Shown here in pieces: positions 1 to 7,545 of a DNA stretch of 64,000 nt. The notes under the pieces were generated by a model. That model was not told the origin of the DNA. It saw only the letters and a program-made list of their open reading frames with translations, and searched no databases. A program made the translations under genes and the position numbers. Where the stretch lies: NCBI RefSeq assembly GCF_002217795.2, contig NZ_AP018823.1, positions 3,844,001 through 3,908,000 on the forward strand. The letters run 5' to 3'. Numbering within the stretch: the first letter of the stretch is position 1; each line of letters starts with the position of its first letter. Source of the stretch: Aquitalea magnusonii. Lineage in GTDB: Bacteria > Pseudomonadota > Gammaproteobacteria > Burkholderiales > Chromobacteriaceae.

Positions 1-394
1 TTCCTTTCCGCCATGACTGGCATGCAAAAGAATATTGACACCAGCCATGCTGCCCATAAAAAATATATCTTATGTATTGAGAACATAATTCCTCCTAGGT
101 CTATACTGTCTAAACTTCTACATACGTCAGAATCATTTGGCAAATGATATAATTTTGCTGTGCTGTTAAAAATTATTAAACGAAGATCATCCGGCAATAT
201 CGCAAATTGAAAGCAGGAAGAATAATGAGGAAAATTCTGGAAGAGAAATTGATTTGGCCTGCGGATTTATTGTAGATAACAAGCCATATACTCGCATGAA
301 ACAATGTATTGCCTGGCTTGTGCGCACCAAGCGCGCTAACTAAATAAGCTAGTTTCCCTGGCGCAAGGCCGCAGCAGGGGGGGTGTTGAGGGCG
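1..394. other. AT-rich edge with no convincing gene
   Basis: This stretch is clearly more AT-rich than the pilin operon beside it and holds no ORF I can assign. The longest reading on the plus strand is an open frame from about 170 to a stop at 340-342. It has no start codon and reads DHPAISQIES near its beginning and WLVRTKRAN at its end. It may be the tail of a decayed gene. No terminator hairpin is evident downstream of pilE. Confidence 0.4.
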
Positions 395-817
395 CTAATC
401 CACCCGACAGCGCAATTTGCCGTCGGCATTGTTGGCGCACAGCTTGATATTGCCGTCCTGATCCAACACCAGCATTTCCGGGCCCAGCCAGAGGAAATCC
501 GGCTTGGGGATGGCACGTAGCTGATAGCTGTCGGCACGGGCATTGCCGTCCTGCGCGCCGAAGGCCAACTGGTAATGGGTGGTTTCGCTGACGGGCAGTG
601 AGGGCCAATGGCCAGAACCCTGGGTGTAACGCCCATGCTGGCTGCGCCATTGCGCCATGAAATGACTGGCCTGCAGCAAGGCCACGCGGGCTTCGGCCTG
701 CCGCACTTTCACCACATGGCTGCGCATTGGCGGGATGACCAGTCCCAGCAGCAGCGATAATAGCGCCAACGCCATCAGCAACTCGATCAGGCTGAAACCC
801 TGCGCGCGCCGGCTCAT
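395..817 (-). CDS. pilE: Type IV pilin-like minor pilin PilE
   Basis: A 140-residue class III prepilin. A short leader MSRRAQG precedes the processing motif G/FSLIE, followed by a hydrophobic helix (ALALLSLLLGLV) that packs in the pilus core. The C-terminal half has two Cys (about residues 126 and 136) that could form the D-region disulfide. I chose the ATG at 817 rather than the upstream in-frame ATGs because it overlaps the pilX stop as ATGA, giving a 4-bp coupled junction. It is the last gene of a five-gene minor pilin operon, probably priming or modulating type IV pilus assembly in the inner membrane. The exact role, minor pilin versus PilE-like subunit, is inferred from family and context. 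Confidence 0.88.
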   Translation of the reverse strand: MSRRAQGFSLIELLMALALLSLLLGLVIPPMRSHVVKVRQAEARVALLQASHFMAQWRSQHGRYTQGSGHWPSLPVSETTHYQLAFGAQDGNARADSYQLRAIPKPDFLWLGPEMLVLDQDGNIKLCANNADGKLRCRVD

Positions 818-1503
818 GGCAATAGCCGCCATGACAGCCGCTGCCACTGGCGGCCCTGACTGCCCTCTGGCCGCAGCAGGACATGGCTTTGCAGCGTGGC
901 CACGCTGCCGGCCTGCCTTCCCCAGCCGCGCGCGCTCACCCGGAATAACAGCCCGCTGCCATCAGGGGTGGGATAACGCGGGTCAAGCAACTCGATCAGA
1001 TAGTGCGGATCGGCCCAATACCATGGCCCAGGTGCCACGCCAGGGCAGTAGTTGCCACTGGATACCGGCTGTAATGGCACGCGCCGGGCTGCGCCACAGG
1101 GATGCAGCAGTGCAAGGCCGCTAGCATCACGCTGTTGCCACGGCACAGGATACGCCTGCCCAGCCAGGGCGGCAGACAGACACAGGCCCTGCTGCCAGGG
1201 CGGAGGATTGCGCGGCTGGCGGCAAGTCAGGGTAAAGGGAGAAGTCGGCCCGCGCAGTTCCACCGCTGGCATTGCACCCAGCCCTGCCAACTGCGGCAGG
1301 CTTGGCAAGGCGGCCTCCCCCTCTTGCAAGGCGGTTTCCGCCAAGCGGAAAGCCAGTTGTGCATCATCCAGATTGCTGCCTATGCGCTGCTCATTCCGCA
1401 ATAAGCGACCAACACCGAGCACGACGACGGTAAGCAGCATCAGCCATAGCAGTGCGCTCAATAGCACCACGCCACGTGCAGCGGCATTCAGTTGGCTCAA
1501 CAT
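814..1503 (-). CDS. pilX: Type IV pilus assembly protein PilX
   Basis: A 229-residue PilX-type protein. The N-terminus MLSQLNAAARGVVLLSALL carries the single N-terminal membrane helix of the family, with RG-VVLLSALL in place of a classical GFxLxE prepilin site, as is usual in PilX. A soluble C-terminal domain with several Cys follows. The reading frame is open upstream, but the ATG at 1503 overlaps the end of pilW by 7 bp, which fits translational coupling. It overlaps pilE by 4 bp downstream. In known systems PilX forms a priming complex with PilV, PilW and PilE at the inner membrane. PilY1, the usual fourth partner, is not encoded here. Confidence 0.85.
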   Translation of the reverse strand: MLSQLNAAARGVVLLSALLWLMLLTVVVLGVGRLLRNEQRIGSNLDDAQLAFRLAETALQEGEAALPSLPQLAGLGAMPAVELRGPTSPFTLTCRQPRNPPPWQQGLCLSAALAGQAYPVPWQQRDASGLALLHPCGAARRVPLQPVSSGNYCPGVAPGPWYWADPHYLIELLDPRYPTPDGSGLLFRVSARGWGRQAGSVATLQSHVLLRPEGSQGRQWQRLSWRLLP

Positions 1504-2276
1504 GCTGTCCCCATGCGGCTGGCCAGTTGCATCTCGTATGCCGGCAAGATGCCGTCCTGCATCACCAGCCTTACCGTCCACCACCAGCGCTGCTGCCCGA
1601 AGGCACAGTCAGTGGCTGGCCTCGCCTGCACCGTCAGGCTGGCAATGCCATCGCTCAGGCGCTGTGCTGCCTGATCGTCCAACTGCCACCACAGGCTGCC
1701 GGGCGCTTGCCAGTAATAGCGCAACTGCCGCAGGGGCTGCAGTTCCAGCGACAACAGGTGGTGGCGTTTCAGGCTTTGCCACACCGGGTGATGTGGCTGC
1801 AGGCGCAGCCATACCGTTTCGCCCTCGGTTTCCAGCCAGGCCTGCTCCCCCAGCACCAGCCGGTCGATATGGTGGCAACTGCTCAGCAGCAACATCTGTC
1901 CCGGCTCCCATGGCGGAGGCGCTTGCAGCAGGCGCAGAGCGGGCCGGCCCTGCTCTGCACCAACAGGTAGGACCGCCACACCCGCGTCGGCATAGCGCAG
2001 CGTCAGGCTGCCGTTCTCTGGCAGTGGCATGGCAGGCTCCTGCCCGGCAGGCCACTGGGCCGGACCGGCACAAGCAAAACTGCCTGCCATGCGCACATCC
2101 CGCCCCAGTTGCTGCAACACAAAGCGGGCTTCCTGCTGGGCATCCAGCCGCAGCAGCGCAAAGCGTTGGCTGTGCAAACTCTCTTGCAGCACTGGCAGCA
2201 GCAAGGCGCATATCAGCAGGCCCAGCGTCATGCTCAGTAGCAGTTCCAGCAAGGAAAATCCCCGCATCACGCTCAT
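1497..2276 (-). CDS. pilW: Type IV pilus assembly protein PilW
   Basis: A 259-residue prepilin-like protein with a very short leader (MSVMRG) and cleavage motif G/FSLLELL followed by a hydrophobic helix (LGLLICALLLPVL). The family's long soluble C-terminal domain follows. The ATG at 2276 lies 4 nt after the pilV stop codon, and the frame upstream of it is only read-through of the pilV end. It ends overlapping pilX. It probably acts in the minor pilin initiation complex. Residues QEARFVLQQLGRDVRMAG match the conserved region after the helix in PilW proteins. Confidence 0.87.
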   Translation of the reverse strand: MSVMRGFSLLELLLSMTLGLLICALLLPVLQESLHSQRFALLRLDAQQEARFVLQQLGRDVRMAGSFACAGPAQWPAGQEPAMPLPENGSLTLRYADAGVAVLPVGAEQGRPALRLLQAPPPWEPGQMLLLSSCHHIDRLVLGEQAWLETEGETVWLRLQPHHPVWQSLKRHHLLSLELQPLRQLRYYWQAPGSLWWQLDDQAAQRLSDGIASLTVQARPATDCAFGQQRWWWTVRLVMQDGILPAYEMQLASRMGTAC

Positions 2277-2280
2277 GGGA

Positions 2281-2694
2281 CTAATCCACGGGCAACTGCC
2301 AGCTCGGCCCGGAGGCAAGGGTCAGATGCAACCACAATTGTGCAGGAGCAGCACAGTCAGCAGCCGTAGCGGGAAGCCCTCCGGGTTCACGGCATGTCAG
2401 GGCCAGCAAGGGGGATTGATCCGGCCACAAGGTTTGTACCGTATGCTGCAAGGCCTCCGTGCTGGCTGCCTCCAACGGCCCGGCCTTGCCATTGCGGACG
2501 GTTTCCAACTGTCGTGCCTCAGCCAGATTGCTGGCCGCCAGCAGCAGGCGGCTGGCAGCATCGCCATCGCGCACATATTGCAGGCTGTTGGCCACCATGG
2601 CGGACAGCGGTAACAAGGCACAGGACAGGATGAACAGGGTGAGCAACACCTCCAGCAAGCTGAAGCCATCAGACACACGACACGGCTCAGGCAC
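2281..2694 (-). CDS. pilV: Type IV pilus modification protein PilV, GTG start
   Basis: A 137-residue prepilin with leader VPEPCRVSDG and motif G/FSLLEVLLTLFIL, typical of PilV. There is no ATG near the motif. The GTG at 2694 is preceded by a perfect AGGAGG six bases upstream, and it overlaps the fimT stop by 8 bp, so I take it as the start. A second in-frame GTG at 2676 is possible. The soluble domain is short with one Cys pair region (LTCREPGG, AADCAAP). It lies between fimT and pilW in the operon and probably joins the minor pilin complex. Confidence 0.85.
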   Translation of the reverse strand: MPEPCRVSDGFSLLEVLLTLFILSCALLPLSAMVANSLQYVRDGDAASRLLLAASNLAEARQLETVRNGKAGPLEAASTEALQHTVQTLWPDQSPLLALTCREPGGLPATAADCAAPAQLWLHLTLASGPSWQLPVD

Positions 2695-3250
2695 AGCAGC
2701 CCTCCTGGCGGCACCATTGCACCCGTCCGCCAGGCTGCAGTTGCAGGCGGTGACACTGCCCCTGGCTGCTACGCAATTCGAAGCGCGGCAAGGGGCCGGC
2801 CTCCAGCCTGCCGCTTGCGGAGAAGGCAAAGGCATGCTGACTGGCACTAACCCGAATGGTACTGGCAGAAAACAGCGCATGGTGCAGCCGCTCGCCGCTG
2901 TCGTAGCGGCCATTGGCTTGTTGCGCGTCGTCGGCAAACACCAGCACGCCTTCGCTCCAGTCCGGCACGCTATCCTTGCCTGCCGGCTGGCAGCCCTGGA
3001 TCTCCAGATTGACCTTGCTATTGAGGGCACACACCCACACAGGACGATTGCCGCGGATGGCCTCGCTACGCGCCAGCATCAGGCTGGCATGCAATAACTG
3101 GCTACGCGCCTGCAGTTGCAGGCTGGCCATCACGCTTTGCAGTGCAGGCAGTCCCTGGACCAGCAGAATCATGCTGACCACCATCACCACCAATATTTCA
3201 AACAGAGTAAAGCCAGCATGCGGGCAATCACGCGGGTCGGCTTGCGACAT
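2687..3250 (-). CDS. fimT: GspH/FimT family pseudopilin
   Basis: A 187-residue prepilin of the FimT/GspH family. Leader MSQADPRDCPHAG, cleavage motif G/FTLFEILVVMVVS, then LQARSQLLHASLMLARSEAIRGN, the hallmark region of FimT just after the helix. The start at 3250 is supported by GGAGG seven bases upstream; the upstream in-frame codon gives an implausible leader. It is the first gene of the operon fimT-pilV-pilW-pilX-pilE. FimT homologues bind DNA during natural transformation in some bacteria. Whether this one does cannot be told from sequence alone. Confidence 0.86.
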   Translation of the reverse strand: MSQADPRDCPHAGFTLFEILVVMVVSMILLVQGLPALQSVMASLQLQARSQLLHASLMLARSEAIRGNRPVWVCALNSKVNLEIQGCQPAGKDSVPDWSEGVLVFADDAQQANGRYDSGERLHHALFSASTIRVSASQHAFAFSASGRLEAGPLPRFELRSSQGQCHRLQLQPGGRVQWCRQEGCCA

Positions 3251-3344
3251 AGTGCCACCTCCGGGCAATGGTTGGAGCAATAGCAGTGACTGCGGGATGT
3301 CACCGTCCGCGCCAGCGCTGCGGCGTCAGAACATGCATGGTGGC

Positions 3345-3690
3345 CAGGATTGCTACGGCAGGCTGCCAGCGGGCTCTGATATTACACCGGAATAGTCTGG
3401 ACTTAACCTTGGCTTTGCCATGACAAAGGCAAAGAAAAAGCCACCCGGATGGATGGCTTTGAGAATGAATGCGAGCGCAGTACGGTAATCAGTGAGCGGC
3501 TTCCCAGTTGCTACCGGCACCCACTTCCGCCAGCAGCGGCACCTTGAGTTGCGCCACACCGGCCATGATTTGCGGCAGCTGCTGTTTCACCAGTTCCAGC
3601 TCGGTATCCGGCACTTCCAGCACCAGTTCATCGTGTACCTGCATGATCAGCAGGCTGGACAGTTTTTGTGCATCCAGCGCATTTTTCAAT
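3345..3690 (-). pseudogene. Duplicated 3' end of polA with its terminator
   Basis: A second, partial copy of the polA 3' end. It encodes about 60 residues matching the polA C-terminus (LDAQKLSSLLIMQVHDELV through GAGSNWEAAH) and ends at the same stop position. It continues about 140 bp past the stop, including the hairpin, matching the region downstream of intact polA. It differs from the intact copy at scattered positions (for example VPDTELE versus VPDSELE and GSNW versus GSSW), so it is a diverged copy, not an exact duplication. Similarity stops abruptly near 3680, just upstream of the LDAQ codons, where AT-rich DNA begins. It cannot make a functional polymerase. Confidence 0.9.
3432..3460 (-). 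terminator. Terminator copy beyond the polA fragment
   Basis: Imperfect hairpin (AAAGCCA around CCCGGA with TGGATGGCTTT) followed on the minus strand by a T-rich tract. It is the counterpart of the polA terminator at 7482-7511. Confidence 0.6.
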
Positions 3691-3699
3691 ATAAAAATC

Positions 3700-4873
3700 T
3701 CAAATATTATTATGCTGTTTCCTCATCGCAACAATCATCACAAATAGTACAAAAATCATATATATAATCACAAACTCCAAAAAAAATTCCTGAGTCATAA
3801 AAATCAAACAAAAACCCTGAAAAGAAAGGGCCTATTGCCGAGCTAGCGGTAAATACAACAGAAACCAATTTCATACGTTCGGCCATTGTTCCAAATTTTT
3901 CATTAGCAGCAGCATACACAGCTAAAGTTAAAAAGGCTGAATTAACACCACCAAGAAGCAATATTAATAAATATAGAAAATTATTATTAGCAAAATAAAA
4001 ATAAATAAGAATTGCCGCTATCACACCAAACAAACCACTCAGAATCGCCGTCAAATGCAATCCTATTTTATCAGCAAGCCAACCAATTGGTAATTGCATT
4101 ACAATCGCACCCAAGCCAAATAAAATTAGCATACTACTAATTGCATCTACACCGAGCCCTTTTGATATTGAAAACACCGAAAACAATGAATAAAATGTAC
4201 CATCTCCAAAACCACCTATTATTGCGGAACACATACCAACCAGAAAAATAACTCCCCATTTATTAACTTCACTGTCAGCTTGACTCACTCTATAAAAATC
4301 ACTTTCAAGTGAAACAGTATTGTTTATAATCAAAAGTGGCAACATAGCCGCCAAACATATCAACAAACCTGACATAAATATGACAATGCTAGTAGCGCCC
4401 AAATATGAACTTAGTGCAGGCCCTGCAACTCCTGAAATTGCAATTAATGTCTCATGAAACCCAACATACCTCCCGCTTGACTCCTTAGGAACCATTTGAA
4501 ACAACCAAGTTTCATTTGCTATCCATCTAAAACCAACACCTGCACCTGAAAAAATAGCAGCAATATAATAAATAATTAAAAATGGTAACTGTAGCAGCAA
4601 GTAAGAAAATACTGACAGAATCAATCCAAAAAAAACAGAGCATCCAAATCCAATACGATTAATAACTCTTGGGGCAAATACAATTGCCACCAACATTGCA
4701 AACCATTGCAAACCAGAGAAAATACCAATTTCTTTTGCTGATACACCAATAGCAGCAAGCCAAATTGGCAAAACAACAAAACCAATTCCAAACTGAACGA
4801 TCTGTGACAAGCAAGAGATTAAATTAAGCGAAGCAACTTGACGCCAATAGCCGACTTCTCTTGTTGTATTCAT
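3700..4873 (-). CDS. MFS transporter, probable frameshift at the 3' end
   Basis: A 12-helix-type major facilitator transporter of about 390 residues. Helices are visible throughout, with a cytoplasmic-loop motif GWLADKIGLHLTAIL after helix 8. Substrate unknown. As sequenced, the frame stops at 3710 and ends in a polar, Cys-rich tail (YIYDFCTICDDCC) where a last membrane helix is expected. Dropping one base from the run of eight A at about 3779-3786 gives an uninterrupted hydrophobic helix (EFVIIYMIFVLFVMIVAM) ending at 3700, which I take as the intended end. The gene is strongly AT-rich. Its ATG overlaps the stop of the upstream small gene by 1 bp (TAATG). Confidence 0.8.
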
Positions 4874-5142
4874 TACAAAAACTTTCTTTCTTCCAATGCA
4901 GGAACATATATAGAGCTCATATCAACGTCATCACCAAAGTTAAAATACCTCCCCCAAGCTTCAATAATTCTCCTAAGATAGATTATCGGCATCTCACTGA
5001 CATGCTGCTCTTTTTCGTATTCAATAAACGCTGCCTCATCATGCGGAGATATATAGCGACTTTCATCATCAATTAAGCGTATTGGACACAGATATTTAGA
5101 ATCTGTTTTTGCATGAAAGTGATTAATTGCGCTTACCGCCAA
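4873..5142 (-). CDS. Small protein of unknown function, TTG start or 5' truncated
   Basis: An 89-codon frame, soluble and acidic, with no signal peptide or membrane segment (motifs LCPIRLIDDESRYIS, IIYLRRIIEAWGRYF). I do not recognise the family. The only start that uses the whole frame is a TTG at 5142; the first ATG would leave about 39 residues. An in-frame stop lies 27 bases upstream, so the gene may have lost its 5' end. Its stop overlaps the start of the MFS gene by 1 bp, so the two are probably co-translated. Similarity to immunity proteins cannot be judged. Confidence 0.5.
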   Translation of the reverse strand: MAVSAINHFHAKTDSKYLCPIRLIDDESRYISPHDEAAFIEYEKEQHVSEMPIIYLRRIIEAWGRYFNFGDDVDMSSIYVPALEERKFL

Positions 5143-5322
5143 TCGCTGATAAGAACAAATCCCTCAAGCCAGATTGTGGCGAACAAGACGTCGTTACAAC
5201 CGTCCTTTCTACGCACCTTGCAACCTCCCATGTTGAGTTTTTCCATATAGCCTCTGATCGACGCTCAATACGCCAGCATTTCAACAATCTATTAATTAGA
5301 TTAGTTTAGAGTTCTGAATTTT

Positions 5323-5631
5323 TTAGTTTTCACTTCCATCATCATACGTTGTTACTGAATCATAGCTATCAGCAATGACCTTAACTTTCTCATCATTCCT
5401 ATATTTAACCAACAAATTCTTTCTTTGCATTTTTGCTTTCTTGCAATATTTATCGACTTGACGTTCTATTTCTTTCTTTTGACCCTCTGACAAATCAGAA
5501 TCCCACTCTCCTGCAAAGTGCTCGCACATCTCCGCATTTTTTTTAAAATCTGCAATGTCACGCCTCAACCCACTGCCGAATGAGAATGACGGGAAAATTA
5601 TAAAAATTACCAAAACCTGAATTAATTTCAT
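5323..5631 (-). CDS. Small secreted protein, candidate immunity protein
   Basis: 102 residues with a clear signal peptide (MKLIQVLVIFIIFPSFSFGSG) and a charged, helical mature region with two Cys (EMCEHFAGEWDSD, DKYCKKAK). The start ATG overlaps the stop of the upstream peptidase gene by 1 bp (TAATG), so the two are tightly coupled. A periplasmic protein coupled to a peptidoglycan-cleaving effector is the usual layout of an effector and its immunity protein. Function is inferred from position only, because I do not recognise a family. Confidence 0.65.
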   Translation of the reverse strand: MKLIQVLVIFIIFPSFSFGSGLRRDIADFKKNAEMCEHFAGEWDSDLSEGQKKEIERQVDKYCKKAKMQRKNLLVKYRNDEKVKVIADSYDSVTTYDDGSEN

Positions 5632-6257
5632 TATCGCCCATCCGTTGACCAGTGCGGCTTATCTTTCGCACCTTTCCAAAATTTAATCACTCCATACGAC
5701 TTACCCACCTTATGCAAATCAGAGTTCATCCCACTCGATGGACTACTTCTTATTTCAACTTCATCCCCATTCGCGTCAATTATCTTTAAAGTACCTCTCC
5801 ATCCTATATTCATATCTATTGCTTTCCTTTCAGTATGTCTACTTCTAAGAGCGGGTGCGATTTTTAAAGCACCCATACCATAAGCACTGACCATTCCGGC
5901 CGCCGCCCGTTTAGATTTATTGTCATCGCCATGATCCCATTCTATATGGACGCCCATCATTGGAGGTACTTCATCCGCCTTTACTTTCTCATGACTAATC
6001 ATCCAGCTCCAGTGCATTAAATATGCTCTCTCAGGAGGCCTATATGTTGCAGCTATACTCACATACCCTCCGGCATTTTTTATCGCACTAATAAAATTTG
6101 ACACACTCAATCCAAATTCATCATCGAGGTCAGAGATAGAACTACTACCTGGAAATGAATTTACCCAATCGGGCCCACTCAACCGTCGCTCAGAAATCCT
6201 CACAACAGCAGGGGTCTGATCCGTTGTCGGAGTCAATGTGATTGTTGTTCTCGTCAT
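5631..6257 (-). CDS. M15-type peptidoglycan peptidase, putative T6SS effector
   Basis: 208 residues. The C-terminal half fits an M15/VanY-type D,D- or L,D-carboxypeptidase: GGYVSIAATYRPPERAYL, then SRHTERKAIDMN with zinc ligands His141 and Asp148 (the usual HxxGxAxD has Arg in place of Gly), and KPHWSTDGR at the very end with the third ligand His202. No signal peptide is seen, which fits delivery by T6SS rather than Sec. The gene starts inside the end of the preceding PAAR gene (68-bp overlap) and is coupled to a periplasmic protein downstream. It is likely a periplasmic cell-wall toxin; the substrate bond is not determined. Confidence 0.75.
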   Translation of the reverse strand: MTRTTITLTPTTDQTPAVVRISERRLSGPDWVNSFPGSSSISDLDDEFGLSVSNFISAIKNAGGYVSIAATYRPPERAYLMHWSWMISHEKVKADEVPPMMGVHIEWDHGDDNKSKRAAAGMVSAYGMGALKIAPALRSRHTERKAIDMNIGWRGTLKIIDANGDEVEIRSSPSSGMNSDLHKVGKSYGVIKFWKGAKDKPHWSTDGR

Positions 6258-6810
6258 AATAGGGCACCTCTAAAGTTGCTTTCATAGGTGTTAATGCACT
6301 TACTTTTATAGTCAAGCCGCTCTTATCGGTAACTCCAGTGTATTCCCGACCATCTTCCAAAGTTATTTTGTATGGTACATTTTCTTGTCTATGCCCAAAC
6401 ACATCACCAACAACTTTAAAAACGATATCGTATTTTCCCGCACTACTACTAGTTGTTGCATCAACCACGCGTGATACTTTATTCCACCCCACAATATATG
6501 CATCATCAATAATCACCTCCCAAGCCGTTGATGTATTCATTAGCTTTTGCGGCTTCGGGCACTGGCATATTAAATAATCACCATTTAAAGCCAGCTTATA
6601 TCCATGAATATTATCCGGGGCATGACTAGGCCTAGGGCCGACACATCGAATAACGCCCATCGACTTGCACACATTACACCACCCCTTTAACCCATTGGCG
6701 GTAGGTTCTTTACCGTCAATATAGGCTTTATCATGGCCGATACCTTCCCGGACTTGTCCACCGCCGGTGATGGGGTCGCCTTGTAGGCACACATATCGGA
6801 TCTGTGGCAT
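6190..6810 (-). CDS. PAAR-domain protein with C-terminal extension
   Basis: 206 residues. The N-terminus (YVCLQGDPITGGGQVREG) has the start of a PAAR domain, with Cys at GWCNVCKSMGVIRCVG and YLICQCPKPQ. The second half (about residues 95-190) looks like an immunoglobulin- or transthyretin-like beta domain (KYDIVFKVVGDVFGHRQ, YKITLEDGREYTGVTDKSG), followed by a Cys-rich tail DPCCCEDF. PAAR proteins cap the VgrG spike, and the beta extension may be the docking site for the downstream peptidase. It starts 3 bp after the preceding PAAR gene and overlaps the peptidase gene by 68 bp. Confidence 0.7.
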   Translation of the reverse strand: MPQIRYVCLQGDPITGGGQVREGIGHDKAYIDGKEPTANGLKGWCNVCKSMGVIRCVGPRPSHAPDNIHGYKLALNGDYLICQCPKPQKLMNTSTAWEVIIDDAYIVGWNKVSRVVDATTSSSAGKYDIVFKVVGDVFGHRQENVPYKITLEDGREYTGVTDKSGLTIKVSALTPMKATLEVPYYDENNNHIDSDNGSDPCCCEDF

Positions 6811-6812
6811 TT

Positions 6813-7259
6813 TTAATCCGCCTTGAAATAATCAACCAGAAGCCCTTCTGGTATTTTTCCACCTTCCCGAATGACACATGACATCACGGCGTGCGGTGTG
6901 CTAATAACGACATCGCCATTGCTAAGTCGGCTGCCCAGGATGGCGACACTTGAATAAGAACCGTCTTTATTTTTCAAACTCATTGCGCGTCCGGCCCCTG
7001 AAATAATTTCCGCCTCGCGTCCATCGGTGTAAACGACTTTGTCGCCAACCGCTGCAATAAACCGCCCTGCGCAGAAAACGCCACGATCTTTTGCGACCAC
7101 CGTTCCACCATCTCGGGATTTGGCTCCGTCGGTGATATAAAAAAACTGCGCGATAATCGGCTTTTTTTGCTCTTCGGCATACGCCTGCATTTGTTTTTCA
7201 ATTTCGGCACGTGCGTTTTCCGACATTTGACTGAGTTCTTCTTGCATGAAGTTGTACAT
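6813..7259 (-). CDS. PAAR-like spike protein
   Basis: 148 residues: an N-terminal helix (MYNFMQEELSQMSENARAEI region, acidic and Gln-rich) and then a glycine-rich beta domain. That domain carries repeated turn motifs (TDGAKSRDGGTVV, FIAAVGDKVVYTDG, AILGSRLSNGDVVISTP) typical of PAAR-like tip proteins. It is the first gene of the AT-rich module, and its ATG follows an AAGGA. It lies upstream of a second PAAR gene, so one may be the spike tip and the other the toxin carrier. The PAAR assignment rests on pattern, not on a search. Confidence 0.65.
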   Translation of the reverse strand: MYNFMQEELSQMSENARAEIEKQMQAYAEEQKKPIIAQFFYITDGAKSRDGGTVVAKDRGVFCAGRFIAAVGDKVVYTDGREAEIISGAGRAMSLKNKDGSYSSVAILGSRLSNGDVVISTPHAVMSCVIREGGKIPEGLLVDYFKAD

Positions 7260-7481
7260 ACTGAGTCCTTATTTATTTAAAAATTTCTCGGTCTTCTTGC
7301 TTTGTTGCCTTGGCAAGAGCGCCTTATTTCTTCACACACTACCTGTGACGCTAGGACGCTTATATGCCATGGCGGTAGCATCAGCACATGGTCGCGAGGA
7401 TTGCCACGGCAGGCTGCCAGCGGGCTCTGGTATTACATTTGAATAGTCTGGCCATGCCCCTGGCTTTGCCATGACAAAGGC

Positions 7482-7511
7482 AAAGAAAAAGCCACCGGCA
7501 TGGGTGGCTTT
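7482..7511 (-). terminator. polA: polA intrinsic terminator
   Basis: Perfect stem AAAGCCACC / GGTGGCTTT with a short loop, followed on the minus strand by TTTTTCTTT. It sits 35 bp after the polA stop. Confidence 0.85.
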
Positions 7512-7545
7512 GGCTGAAGGATTGAAGAGGATGAAGTGCTGAAGC

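Noticed and set aside
3710..3760. Cys-rich metal-binding tail on the MFS transporter
   Set aside because: Better explained by a one-base frameshift, because the alternative frame gives a normal membrane helix.
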